Virus record (IMG/VR): IMGVR_UViG_3300014501_000018 | Location: 1-62,596 of that record | DNA length: 62,596 nucleotides | Source: a virus | Strand: one strand, 5' to 3' | Shown here: positions 48,652 to 56,192 of the stretch, piece by piece | Position numbering within the stretch: the stretch's first letter is position 1 | How the letters are laid out: the number at the start of each line of letters is the position of its first letter | Notes under the pieces: generated by a model | What the model saw: only the letters and a program-made list of their open reading frames with translations | Told to the model about the DNA's origin: nothing | Databases searched by the model: none | Position numbers and translations under genes: made by a program

Positions 48652-48670
48652 TGTAGTCACCATCACTACA
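48652..48670. promoter_or_regulatory. GTAGT-n7-ACTAC palindrome, site 1
   Basis: TGTAGTCACCATCACTACA, a 6-bp inverted repeat with a 7-base centre (arms TGTAGT and ACTACA). It covers the proposed -10 box of the recombinase promoter and lies 12 bases before the first start codon. Same length and arms as sites at 54105 and 56898. Confidence 0.7.
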
Positions 48671-48691
48671 CCTTGGTTTTGGCGCCGTCAA
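48663..48691 (-). promoter_or_regulatory. Leftward promoter for recombinase transcript
   Basis: TTGACG (48691-48686), 17-base spacer, TAGTGA (48668-48663). The -35 matches the alphaproteobacterial CTTGAC form. The -10 is within the palindrome, so a bound protein would block it. Lies inside the 3' end of the epimerase gene. Confidence 0.5.
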
Positions 48692-49655
48692 GCGTCTTTT
48701 CGAGGTGCTGGGCCACCCGCAATATCCCCTGTTCCAACCAGATTTTTGGCTCGTACATATTGAAGAACTTATACTGATCGGCCACGCGTCGGAACACACC
48801 CTCGGGCTTGGTGGTGTCGGCGACGATCTTGGCCGGGCGCCCGAGGATCTTGCAAGCCAGTTTCGCCAGCTCCTTGAACGAGACGCCGCGGCCGGTGCCG
48901 AGATTGAGCACTTCGCCAGGTGCTAAGCGATCCATCGTAGACAGCACGCCTTCTACAACGTCGTCGATATGAATGAAATCGCGTTGCTGATCGCCCGAGC
49001 CCCAGACAGTCACCGGGTTTTCTTCCTGCAGGATGCGGCGAATGATGCTTGGGAACGGGTAGGTAAAATCCTGGTCCTCGCCGTAGCCACCAAACGGCCT
49101 ATAGACCTTGACATCGAGTCCGTACTTTTCTGCGGCGCTCTTGGCTAGATACTCGCCTGATAATTTGGCCCACCCGTATGTTGAATCGGGACGGCCGATG
49201 CGAAGCGTGTCGAACGTAACCAGCGACTCACCAAGATCGCAATTGCGGTGCTCAGTTTGCAATTCGATCGGGTAGACCGCCGAGGATGAAAAATAAATCA
49301 GCTTTGGCAGTTTTTTACCCCGCACGATCCAATTGAACATGGACGCGTCAATTGCGAGATCGGTCGCGACTGCCAGCGGATCGCCGTCGATCTTTAGCCG
49401 GCCACCAACGATGGCGGCACAGTGAATGACGAGATCGAACTGGTCCGGGGTGTTGGCTTCGAAATAATTACGCACGTCGCCGATACAGTGCTCGAACGCA
49501 TAGAGTTTCTTTGGCGGAAATGCCCAGTCCTCGCGCAGCGCGCTCCCTTGAGCGCAAAGATTATCAACGATGGCGACGCGATACCCGTCGTCAACCAACC
49601 GGCGCGTGAAAGCGCGACCTACAAATCCGGCGCCGCCCGTGATCAAGACCCGCAT
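48666..49655 (-). CDS. NAD-dependent sugar-nucleotide epimerase/dehydratase
   Basis: 329 residues. MRVLITGGAGFVGRAFTRRL is the Gly-x-x-Gly-x-x-Gly nucleotide site. YFSSSAVYP gives the Ser and STYGWAKLSGEYLA the catalytic Tyr-x-x-x-Lys of extended short-chain dehydrogenases. VYRPFGGYG and VWGSGDQQRDFIHIDDVVEG complete the family. It changes a nucleotide sugar that the nearby transferases may use. Which sugar cannot be read. Follows directly (no gap) the small gene at 49656. Confidence 0.85.
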   Translation of the reverse strand: MRVLITGGAGFVGRAFTRRLVDDGYRVAIVDNLCAQGSALREDWAFPPKKLYAFEHCIGDVRNYFEANTPDQFDLVIHCAAIVGGRLKIDGDPLAVATDLAIDASMFNWIVRGKKLPKLIYFSSSAVYPIELQTEHRNCDLGESLVTFDTLRIGRPDSTYGWAKLSGEYLAKSAAEKYGLDVKVYRPFGGYGEDQDFTYPFPSIIRRILQEENPVTVWGSGDQQRDFIHIDDVVEGVLSTMDRLAPGEVLNLGTGRGVSFKELAKLACKILGRPAKIVADTTKPEGVFRRVADQYKFFNMYEPKIWLEQGILRVAQHLEKTLDGAKTKV

Positions 49656-49838
49656 TCATTTCTCCAACTGGCACAGCAGCCGCATTCGCTCCGGCTCGAA
49701 CTTGGGCCAGAAGCGCAAGGTGCCGGCTTTGGTCACGCAGAAGTAGGTCGGCATCGTGCGTCCGGACGCACTGGTGGACTCCAACTGGTCCATTTCTTTT
49801 TCTTTGATCCAGATGATCTCGTGGAAGGGGCCAGTCAT
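49656..49838 (-). CDS. Hypothetical small protein in glycan block
   Basis: 60 residues (MTGPFHEIIWIKEKEMDQLE...). Beta-rich with a C-terminal TLRFWPKFEPERMRLLCQLE. Overlaps the upstream stop by one base and abuts the epimerase. Unknown role, probably co-expressed. Confidence 0.55.
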   Translation of the reverse strand: MTGPFHEIIWIKEKEMDQLESTSASGRTMPTYFCVTKAGTLRFWPKFEPERMRLLCQLEK

Positions 49839-50263
49839 CAGAAAATATTCCAGTTACCTAGATCGGCGGGGAGATCGGCAGCCAAGCAGTCAATCTTCAA
49901 ATCAGTGCGCTGATCCATTTGTTTTGACAGCACGTTCTTTGCCGTGTTCCTCACACCGTTGATAGCGTGCGTCCAACGAAGTCGATCAATCCCGCCACCA
50001 TCATCCCTCGCCTGCGCCTCATTTTCCCAGATATATCTGTTGGTCAGCATGATGGCGAGAACGGCGCGAATAGATTTACCGGATAGACCGCCGCCAGCAC
50101 CATTCGCTTTATCCAACAATATTGTATCGAGATCGCATTCGATCAGGACCATTTCCTCCCGGTACGCATCCCGGTTCTCCGGAATGAATATCGATTTCAT
50201 CAACGTGATCGAAAGACGATCAACCAGCTCAGCAAACGTTGGGAGATACTTACGCTCGGTCAT
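49838..50263 (-). CDS. Hypothetical helical protein in glycan block
   Basis: 141 residues from ATG 50263 (ATGA overlap). YLPTFAELVDRLSITLMKSI, RDAYREEMVLIECDLDTILL and a basic middle helix (KSIRAVLAIMLTNRYIWENE). Related proteins occur beside glycosyltransferases as far as I recall; no catalytic residues recognised. Confidence 0.55.
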   Translation of the reverse strand: MTERKYLPTFAELVDRLSITLMKSIFIPENRDAYREEMVLIECDLDTILLDKANGAGGGLSGKSIRAVLAIMLTNRYIWENEAQARDDGGGIDRLRWTHAINGVRNTAKNVLSKQMDQRTDLKIDCLAADLPADLGNWNIF

Positions 50264-51549
50264 ACCGGGGGAAGGCTCCAATAATCGAACCTAACGTTCG
50301 GCAACCAAGGCTGCGGCTCGCGAGTTTTTAGTCCCATAAAACAGATGCCCGGCGACAACGCCGTCAGCCTGACGTTCCGGTAGCCCGCCGAGGCGGGGAC
50401 CGATAGCTGCAAGAAATTACCCTGGCCCTCGGCGGGCAAATGGGGCTCGGCGTTGTAGCCCGATTGCTCGTCCTCGATCCTCACCTTGCCGCCGTGCTCG
50501 CCACCACTAACGATGAAATCGCAAGGGCCGGAGATAGAGACGTTGAGTACGCAGGGACCGTCATGCAAGGTGAATCCTTCCGGGCCGTGATCCTTGAACC
50601 CTGCACCCGCCTTCCAACAGAAAGGGCCGAAAGGTAAAAAATCACGGATGCGCCAATCGCCCGTGTAGGCGCCGCCGATCTGAGGAATTTGGTGCGGAAA
50701 AATGATGTGGCTTTGGCCGTCAAAAAAGAATGGGTGATGGATGCCAGGCTTCAGTTCGCCGCGTCGGATGCGTTTTAGATTATTTCGGTATAAATCAAAC
50801 TGAGTTGCATTCACTCGAATGCCGCCACCAGGATTCCCGTCAGCATACTTCAACCCGAGCGGGCCAATATCCTGATCCAACATTTCGGCACAGTTAGGCG
50901 TTAGCGCCAACGAAGCAAGACCGTGGGACGCCAGCACCTTGTCGAAGCCCCAGTCAGCCACGAGGAATTGTTGCTCGCCCTTGAAGGCCCAATATTTTGC
51001 GATATCGATTCCGGAAAGCTGAGCGAACACCAATCGGTTCTCGGTGGTCCAGGTGGTGCGATAGTTTTGCAGCACGAGTTCAGCGGCCTTGCGGGTGAAC
51101 ATGATCTGACCCGCGCCCAAATTATGGCAGACAGCGTAGCCATCTCTCTGAATAAGAATGCGATCTTCGTAGCACCGCGCGGACACCGCCCCCACTTCGA
51201 GCCCGTCCTGCTTGCCGCGCTCGAACAAAGCCATCATGTCGTCGAACCAATTGTCGTGGAGAAGTACGTCGTTCTCGACGAGGCCGATGTAATCGTAGCG
51301 CGTCCCATCGCCGATCCCGATCTTCAGAAGCGTGGTTAGCGCATACACAATCGCTGGGCCAGAGCCGCCAAGAATTTGCGGGTGGAACTGGCGGAAATTG
51401 TACTGGCCAGGTAGCTGCTGACCTTCCTTGGTTTTCGATCCGTCTATCCAGTGCAAGTCAAACTTGTCGGGTTGCAACAGCGGTTCGATCGAGCGCTTGG
51501 TTAGCTCGGTGCGATCACACGAGTTGAAGGCTATGGCGACGCGGTTCAT
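50260..51549 (-). CDS. Glycosyltransferase, GT-A type
   Basis: 429 residues. N-terminal VAIAFNSCDRTELTKRSIEP is a GT2-like opening; RYDYIGLVENDVLLHDNWFD carries the metal-binding Glu-Asn-Asp in place of Asp-x-Asp. Residues 1-260 are the transferase. The last 130 residues (PCVLNVSISGPCDFIVSGGE, NFLQLSVPASAGYRNVRLTA) form a beta-sandwich that may bind sugar. Acceptor unknown. Confidence 0.75.
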   Translation of the reverse strand: MNRVAIAFNSCDRTELTKRSIEPLLQPDKFDLHWIDGSKTKEGQQLPGQYNFRQFHPQILGGSGPAIVYALTTLLKIGIGDGTRYDYIGLVENDVLLHDNWFDDMMALFERGKQDGLEVGAVSARCYEDRILIQRDGYAVCHNLGAGQIMFTRKAAELVLQNYRTTWTTENRLVFAQLSGIDIAKYWAFKGEQQFLVADWGFDKVLASHGLASLALTPNCAEMLDQDIGPLGLKYADGNPGGGIRVNATQFDLYRNNLKRIRRGELKPGIHHPFFFDGQSHIIFPHQIPQIGGAYTGDWRIRDFLPFGPFCWKAGAGFKDHGPEGFTLHDGPCVLNVSISGPCDFIVSGGEHGGKVRIEDEQSGYNAEPHLPAEGQGNFLQLSVPASAGYRNVRLTALSPGICFMGLKTREPQPWLPNVRFDYWSLPPV

Positions 51550-52025
51550 GGCCGCTTCTCTTTGGCAGGAGGCGGCAGCAAGGGCTGCATTTTGCCGCTG
51601 GCGTACATTGCCGCGATGTTAGGTTTAATATGCTTCCCCACAGTCATCCCGTCCGGCATGACAATGTGAGCCAAAAACTCATCCTCAAAAGTCGTGATGC
51701 CGGTTTCGACCGCTTCAAGTTTGGCCTTGATCACCAAGGCAAGTGCACGCCATCGTTGCCGACACGCCTGTTCCCAAGCAGCGTAAAACGAATCTGGATT
51801 TCGTTTTTCTCGGCCGGTCGGTGTGCGTTTAAACGCCTCATCCGTCTGCTCGGGAAGTGGCAATTCAAACACGACGCGTCGATCTTGAGCTTCAAACATA
51901 ATCAATGCTCGACCTGGGGCATTCATGAATGCTGTGCTGGTAGCACCGTATCGCGTAATTAGCTTCTCGATCTCAGCGCGAGATCGTTCCGTGGATACTT
52001 CCGTTGAAGCTGCGTATCGAGTCAC
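51546..52025 (-). CDS. Widely conserved phage protein of unknown function
   Basis: 159 residues. ITRYGATSTAFMNAPGRALI, RRVVFELPLPEQTDEAFKRT, EQACRQRWRALALVIKAKLE and TFEDEFLAHIVMPDGMTVGK form a pattern I recognise from many phages and prophages of diverse hosts. It mixes a beta N-terminus with a basic helix, so nucleic-acid binding is possible. Here it sits between two glycosyltransferases. No function known to me. Confidence 0.75.
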   Translation of the reverse strand: MTRYAASTEVSTERSRAEIEKLITRYGATSTAFMNAPGRALIMFEAQDRRVVFELPLPEQTDEAFKRTPTGREKRNPDSFYAAWEQACRQRWRALALVIKAKLEAVETGITTFEDEFLAHIVMPDGMTVGKHIKPNIAAMYASGKMQPLLPPPAKEKRP

Positions 52026-53053
52026 AGAACTTTCTCACAGTCACGATACCAAGCCATCGCCGCTTCCTTGAAATCGTCCGAGAAGATGGGGCAGTTGGCC
52101 ATCAGAAAACGACAATCATTAATGGCGGTGTAGCCAATGCCCGGAAGCTCTTTCTCGGTGACATATTTTGTAAAAGCATCGATGTGCTCCAGCCCAAACA
52201 TCTCAGCCTTGAGATCCTTGAACAACGGGCGCGGCTGGCGCGCATGGAACCCCATCGGCGGACCAAAATACGTATAAAGGTTCCGCTCAGCCATGACGCG
52301 GCGCATCAGCATGGATGCAAAAATATCGGTGTTTCGGCCCTGGTGATTGTAGAACTGCGCGAACGCCGGAGCCAGTTCGCGGCGGAACGCAGTCAACTGG
52401 CTGTTGAAAACAGAATAGGCTTGAGGGTGCACCACGAAGCCGTTGCGCAGCACGTCAGTCACACCGTAGACGATCGGCTTGCGCTCGATCGCGGTGATGG
52501 CGCCGGTATCCGGTACGCCTAAAATTATACCCTGCGCCGCGCCAATTTTTACATCGGTCACGAACGAGTAGCCGCCGATCATTCCCTCGCCGGCCGGGAG
52601 GCCACGCTGGGCAGCGATTGGGTTGGTCAGTAGCCCGGCATCGAACCACTGGTTTGGTGAGCCGAGTTGGAGACCGTCGAAATTGTCATAAAACGCGTGC
52701 GCAAAACCGAACAGATTTTCAGAGTAGTTAGCAACCACTGGAGCTGGGGTCATCCCCATATCATCATCAATGCTGATAATCAGTTCCGCGCCCCACTTCA
52801 AAGCTTTAAGCAAAGCAATGTTGCGCCTTGAGTCGGTGTTCCAACCAAGCAACTCCGAGCACTCGTAGCCGAGATCCTTCTGGCGCTCGGGCGAGTAAAT
52901 CTCGCAATCGGGAATGTCCGCGCAAAAGCTGTACGCCTCAAGCGGCGTCTTGTGATCGGCAGCGACAAAAAATTTTACCGAAGGGTCGAGCTTGCGATAC
53001 AGCTTCAAGACCGTAGGTACGTTGATCGATGTCGTGATTAACGCTGTTCTCAT
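52022..53053 (-). CDS. Glycosyltransferase, STELLO/GT75-like
   Basis: 343 residues. MRTALITTSINVPTVLKLYR and VKFFVAADHKTP resemble the opening of the STELLO/reversibly glycosylated group. GAELIISIDDDMGMTP contains the Asp-Asp-Asp metal motif near residue 96. GYSFVTDVKIGAAQGIILGV and RNTDIFASMLMRRVMAE follow. With the transferase at 50260, epimerase and methyltransferase it makes a sugar-transfer set. Target unknown (host surface, virion or DNA). Confidence 0.7.
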   Translation of the reverse strand: MRTALITTSINVPTVLKLYRKLDPSVKFFVAADHKTPLEAYSFCADIPDCEIYSPERQKDLGYECSELLGWNTDSRRNIALLKALKWGAELIISIDDDMGMTPAPVVANYSENLFGFAHAFYDNFDGLQLGSPNQWFDAGLLTNPIAAQRGLPAGEGMIGGYSFVTDVKIGAAQGIILGVPDTGAITAIERKPIVYGVTDVLRNGFVVHPQAYSVFNSQLTAFRRELAPAFAQFYNHQGRNTDIFASMLMRRVMAERNLYTYFGPPMGFHARQPRPLFKDLKAEMFGLEHIDAFTKYVTEKELPGIGYTAINDCRFLMANCPIFSDDFKEAAMAWYRDCEKVL

Positions 53054-53358
53054 TTGAACGGATTATCTTTGATGAAGGGAGCCCAAAAAATCTTGAACCC
53101 GCGTTTATGTAAAAATCCAGAAACACGCGCCGCAGTTAGCAAACCATTGTTTGCAAGCGCTTCTGACAAAGCCTCTCCTAACGCCTCTAGCTCCGTCAAG
53201 GGTTCCGGCTCGGCAAATTCCAACAACCCTAGCCGTTCCAATACATCAACGATCTGGGAACAATCCACCCACACCCGCCCCGACCCAGTATCGCAAGTAC
53301 CTATCATTGTACTCTTGACCATCGCGTAAGCTTCTTTTTTGGTAAAAGCTTTTTTCAT
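53050..53358 (-). CDS. Hypothetical small protein
   Basis: 102 residues. MKKAFTKKEAYAMVKSTMIG then WVDCSQIVDVLERLGLLEFA and ALSEALANNGLLTAARVSGF. Two helical halves with a similar short domain, perhaps a duplicated HTH-like unit. Tight ATGA junctions. Unknown. Confidence 0.5.
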   Translation of the reverse strand: MKKAFTKKEAYAMVKSTMIGTCDTGSGRVWVDCSQIVDVLERLGLLEFAEPEPLTELEALGEALSEALANNGLLTAARVSGFLHKRGFKIFWAPFIKDNPFK

Positions 53359-53531
53359 TTTTTGACCAACTTGAAGCCGTGTCTGCGCAAGGCACCTATA
53401 ATTGTTGCCGCATCCATGAAACGCTTGGCCATATCGTAATTCTCGTAGTTCCTATATATTGGAAGTACCTCCGCAATCACTTCGCGGCTACCCTCGGGAA
53501 AATCCTCATCTTTAGGAAGCGCGTACTTCAT
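53355..53531 (-). CDS. Hypothetical 58-residue protein
   Basis: From ATG 53531 (ATGA overlap). MKYALPKDEDFPEGSREVIA then KRFMDAATIIGALRRHGFKL. The last helix resembles those in the protein downstream. Unknown. Confidence 0.5.
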   Translation of the reverse strand: MKYALPKDEDFPEGSREVIAEVLPIYRNYENYDMAKRFMDAATIIGALRRHGFKLVKK

Positions 53532-53716
53532 TCGGAAAAATCCACATGCTCGCCTTGTCCTGGCAACGGCCAAACGCGCTTTTTTGAATCAAAATAACGA
53601 GGAAAACCAATAAGACCCTGATGTTTCTCGTCACTTAACAAGTCATCCATTGTTTCCTCGGTGACTTGCATCAATTCCATCTTTTTGCCGGCCGGCGTGC
53701 TCCAGTTGGCTTTCAT
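53528..53716 (-). CDS. Hypothetical 62-residue protein
   Basis: From ATG 53716 (ATGA overlap with the RHH gene). MKANWSTPAGKKMELMQVTE, acidic middle (ETMDDLLSDEKHQGLIGFPR). No family recognised. Confidence 0.5.
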   Translation of the reverse strand: MKANWSTPAGKKMELMQVTEETMDDLLSDEKHQGLIGFPRYFDSKKRVWPLPGQGEHVDFSE

Positions 53717-53874
53717 TTCTTCTTGTCCTGTTGCTTGCGCCACGCAATCCACTTCTCAATTATGTCGTCGACCAGCCACATCAGCGAACAGCCTTGCGCT
53801 TGCGCGCACTTGCGCAAAAACTCCTTCGACCCTGGTTTCATCCGGATCGATGTGGGCAGATCGTGCTTGAGCAT
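53713..53874 (-). CDS. Ribbon-helix-helix (Arc-like) regulator, 53 residues
   Basis: MLKHDLPTSIRMKPGSKEFL: the strand SIRMK, then helix GSKEFLRKCAQAQG, the turn CSLMW and helix LVDDIIEKWIAWRK make a full Arc/MetJ fold. The Lys-rich end may help DNA contact. It is close to the palindrome at 54105 and is a candidate for the protein that binds the GTAGT-n7-ACTAC sites; RHH proteins typically bind such short inverted repeats. Confidence 0.7.
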   Translation of the reverse strand: MLKHDLPTSIRMKPGSKEFLRKCAQAQGCSLMWLVDDIIEKWIAWRKQQDKKK

Positions 53875-53880
53875 TGCTGC

Positions 53881-54021
53881 TTATTGCGGCGCCGTTACAA
53901 ACTCAAAAAATGATTTTGCAACTTCCAAAATTTTAGCTTTATCCCAACCATGAATCTTGGCGAGCATAGCTGCTTCCTGTAAACAAGAAAGCCGAAAAGA
54001 TGCTGACTGACTAATGTTCAT
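53881..54021 (-). CDS. 46-residue protein following structured leader
   Basis: From ATG 54021 with GGGAG six bases before it. MNISQSASFRLSCLQEAAML then AKIHGWDKAKILEVAKSFFE. A small helical protein. It is the first gene after the 54105 palindrome and the long stem at 54044-54101, so probably the regulated one. Confidence 0.55.
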   Translation of the reverse strand: MNISQSASFRLSCLQEAAMLAKIHGWDKAKILEVAKSFFEFVTAPQ

Positions 54022-54043
54022 TGGAAACTCCCTGAGGTAAAGC

Positions 54044-54101
54044 GCCGGCCCCGAGCAGGAGGGGTGAGGGGCTGGGGGGTTTAAACCTGCCCAGGACCGG
54101 C
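54044..54101 (-). promoter_or_regulatory. Long leader stem-loop (minus strand)
   Basis: Arms 54086-54101 and 54044-54059 pair over 16 consecutive positions when read as minus-strand RNA: 13 Watson-Crick pairs and 3 G-U pairs. The 26-base loop (54060-54085) is C-rich on that strand. The same positions on the plus strand would give A-C mismatches, so the structure belongs to the leftward transcript. It begins right after the 54105 palindrome and ends 22 bases before the start at 54021. May be a riboregulator or translation control. Confidence 0.6.
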
Positions 54102-54104
54102 ATG

Positions 54105-54123
54105 AGTAGTGGAACACACTACG
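54105..54123. promoter_or_regulatory. GTAGT-n7-ACTAC palindrome, site 2
   Basis: AGTAGTGGAACACACTACG; arms GTAGT and ACTAC with a 7-base centre. It begins 7 bases downstream of a TTGACA box (54136-54131, minus strand), so it covers the -10 and start region of that promoter. Same geometry as sites 1 and 3. Confidence 0.65.
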
Positions 54124-54130
54124 TTACAGG

Positions 54131-54136
54131 TGTCAA
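54131..54136 (-). promoter_or_regulatory. TTGACA -35 box of leader promoter
   Basis: A perfect TTGACA (read on the minus strand) just inside the 3' end of the membrane-coiled-coil gene. The matching -10 would fall within the 54105 palindrome; no good TATAAT is visible there, so start position is uncertain. Confidence 0.4.
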
Positions 54137-54582
54137 GGCGGAACGGGAACACTCTGTTTACGCGCTACGGCGTTATTGTCGATGATGATCAGCGCCGCGG
54201 CGATCTGACGATTGATGTCAGTAATCTGAGCCTGGATCAGATCGATGCGCTTGTCGGTCGCCACGATGACAGCTTGGAAAGTGCGATCCTCGACGGGATC
54301 GTGCGCCAGTCTGGAAAATGTATCAGTCTGCTGTTTTTCCAGGGTTGTCACCCGCGCACTCAACCCCTCCAAGTGCAACTGGATACCGTCGAGATAGGCT
54401 TTGTGCTCAGCCTTCGTCAGATATTTATCGAAGGATTGCCGGTCATAAGTTTCGGTTTTTTCGACGTTGGCGAATTGGGTTTGCGCCACGATCCACTGCG
54501 CTGAATTCAGCAGCCCAACAATGATCACTGCGCCAACAATGGTCGTCCACGAAAGTTGTGGCTCACCTGCTCTCTGGTTCAT
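54133..54582 (-). CDS. Membrane-anchored coiled-coil protein
   Basis: 149 residues from ATG 54582. A membrane helix near 12-33 (LSWTTIVGAVIIVGLLNSAQ), then a long charged coil (GLSARVTTLEKQQTDTFSRL, RIDLIQAQITDINRQIAAAL). Design matches the protein at 15332. Unknown role; could tether a complex to the inner membrane. Confidence 0.65.
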   Translation of the reverse strand: MNQRAGEPQLSWTTIVGAVIIVGLLNSAQWIVAQTQFANVEKTETYDRQSFDKYLTKAEHKAYLDGIQLHLEGLSARVTTLEKQQTDTFSRLAHDPVEDRTFQAVIVATDKRIDLIQAQITDINRQIAAALIIIDNNAVARKQSVPVPP

Positions 54583-54766
54583 CCGGGTTATCCCCCGCAC
54601 CAACTTTCATCGACAAGATTTTTGTTCGCACCGGCCCACAGCTCGGGCAGGTAAAATTCTGCAGCGCCAGATTTTGGTTGCTCGGATGTGGCTCAAACTC
54701 GAACAGCATGAGAACCTGCCTGTGGCAGCGCGGGCACGTATCCAAGACCCGATTACTAAAAACCAT
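54563..54766 (-). CDS. Small zinc-ribbon protein
   Basis: 67 residues. DTCPRCHRQVLMLFEFEPHP and FTCPSCGPVRTKILSM give two C-x2-C knuckles 29 residues apart, a classic four-Cys ribbon. Overlaps the next gene by 20 bases. Unknown role, could bind nucleic acid or a host protein. Confidence 0.65.
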   Translation of the reverse strand: MVFSNRVLDTCPRCHRQVLMLFEFEPHPSNQNLALQNFTCPSCGPVRTKILSMKVGAGDNPDEPESR

Positions 54767-54823
54767 GATAGCTCCCCCAGCGCCGGGGATACTACCATGG
54801 TTTTTTGAACGTTTGGAACCGGC

Positions 54824-55279
54824 CTATTGGGCGGGGGTGCCGCCAACAAGATTGGGCACTTTCCAGCCCGGCTTCGGCTCGTCAGTGACGGGCACGATCG
54901 GCTCGTCAGTAACCGGCGGGGTAAGCTCGACCTTGGCCTCGGCTCGCCGATATGCCTTGGACCCGACGGCGCCCTCGACCGTGGTGACGCGCTCGTCCAG
55001 TTCCTTGATCTTCTTGGACTGATCCACAGGCGCATTCTCGACGGCGACGATGCGCTTGGCGTTCTCGTCGCGCGTGGACGCGAGACTCGCGATCGACTGG
55101 GTGTGATCGTTCTGGATCTTCTCAACTGCCCCAAGCCGCGACTTGGCTTCGAGCGTAAAATGCTCGGCATTCTTCAGCCGCTCGTTCTGCGCCACAACGA
55201 TGTCGATAAGTTGCAGCGTGGCCGGCTCGTCGAAATGCTCGGCCTTGAGCGCAGTAATGGCGTCGTCGAACTTGGTCAT
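54824..55279 (-). CDS. Coiled-coil protein
   Basis: 151 residues from ATG 55279. KNAEHFTLEAKSRLGAVEKI and QSKKIKELDERVTTVEGAVG show heptads, with a flexible Pro/Val/Thr/Glu tail holding two copies of PVTDEP. A GTG at 55375 would extend it by 32 residues. Upstream there is a hairpin GCCCGC-n5-GCGGGC (55297-55313). Function unknown. Confidence 0.6.
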   Translation of the reverse strand: MTKFDDAITALKAEHFDEPATLQLIDIVVAQNERLKNAEHFTLEAKSRLGAVEKIQNDHTQSIASLASTRDENAKRIVAVENAPVDQSKKIKELDERVTTVEGAVGSKAYRRAEAKVELTPPVTDEPIVPVTDEPKPGWKVPNLVGGTPAQ

Positions 55280-55365
55280 TTGCGTTTGTCCGTTTGGCCC
55301 GCGCTTTGCGGGCGGGTTATAGGTGTGGTCGTGGACAACGCTCGGAATCGTTATTCGTTCCAAAA

Positions 55366-55980
55366 TTAGCGCCACTGGACCCAGGACGTGCTGACCGTCT
55401 GCGGCGCCGGCTGCTCGAACGCAAACGTGTAGCCATCCAGAAGCTTCAGCGCGTCCTTGCGCATCTCGATCTGGTCGGCCATCAGGCGCAACTGCGCTTC
55501 GAGCGGCGGCACTTGGCCGGCGAGCGAGAGTTTTAGCACATCAGGCTTGTCTGATTTTTGGCGGGTGAACCGCTTCTCGACGTTCTGCCACAGCTTGATG
55601 GTCTGCCGCAGTTTAACCTGCTGGTTCTCAGCTTGGAGAATGTCGGTGCGGAATTGCTTTCGCGCGATGTCGATGAGATTAACGGTTGTCGGGTCGGGAC
55701 CTTGGCCGTTGGCGAACATCTGCACCACCGTCACGAAGAACTGGACCAACAGATTTAGCGGAGCGTCGACCGGGCTCTGCTCGGGAATGTCGCCGGTTGC
55801 ATCGTATTTTTGACGGCGGATCGGATCGCTGAGTACGAGATAGGCGCGCGAGACTTTTGCAAATTGTTCGGCGGTGCCGCCCTTGTCGGGATGGGTCTCT
55901 TTTGCTTTCTTCTTGTAGGCGCGTTTGATCGTGGCTGGGTCCGCAGCTTTGTTTACTTCGAGAGTTTCGTAAAGGGTCAT
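55366..55980 (-). CDS. J-domain (DnaJ-like) protein
   Basis: 204 residues. Residues 1-65 are a full J domain: TLYETLEVNKAADPATIKRA, YKKKAKETHPDKGG with the His-Pro-Asp motif, and LVLSDPIRRQKYDATG. It lacks the Gly/Phe, zinc and client domains of DnaJ. The helical C-terminus (KLRQTIKLWQNVEKRFTRQK) is unique. It probably recruits host DnaK to a phage task such as replication complex remodelling or capsid assembly. Confidence 0.85.
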   Translation of the reverse strand: MTLYETLEVNKAADPATIKRAYKKKAKETHPDKGGTAEQFAKVSRAYLVLSDPIRRQKYDATGDIPEQSPVDAPLNLLVQFFVTVVQMFANGQGPDPTTVNLIDIARKQFRTDILQAENQQVKLRQTIKLWQNVEKRFTRQKSDKPDVLKLSLAGQVPPLEAQLRLMADQIEMRKDALKLLDGYTFAFEQPAPQTVSTSWVQWR

Positions 55981-56192
55981 TTTTGGTGCTCAATTATTTT
56001 TACCGAGCCGTTAACGAGGTAATGAAAGGAAACCGACTTGCGCTGCATATCTTGTAGCATCGCAGAACGTAGCGAAATGCCACCCTTAATCGGGAAGTGG
56101 TGTACAATCCAGCGCAGCCCGTCTTTATTTCGTTTGACGGGTTCCACCAGCGGCTCGTGCCAAATGTTAGCCAATTTTTGATAAAGGCTCAT
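55977..56192 (-). CDS. Hypothetical small protein
   Basis: 71 residues from ATG 56192 (TAATG overlap). MSLYQKLANIWHEPLVEPVK, then KDGLRWIVHHFPIKGGISLR. Alpha/beta pattern with no known motif. Coupled to the J-domain gene by ATGA. Confidence 0.55.
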   Translation of the reverse strand: MSLYQKLANIWHEPLVEPVKRNKDGLRWIVHHFPIKGGISLRSAMLQDMQRKSVSFHYLVNGSVKIIEHQK

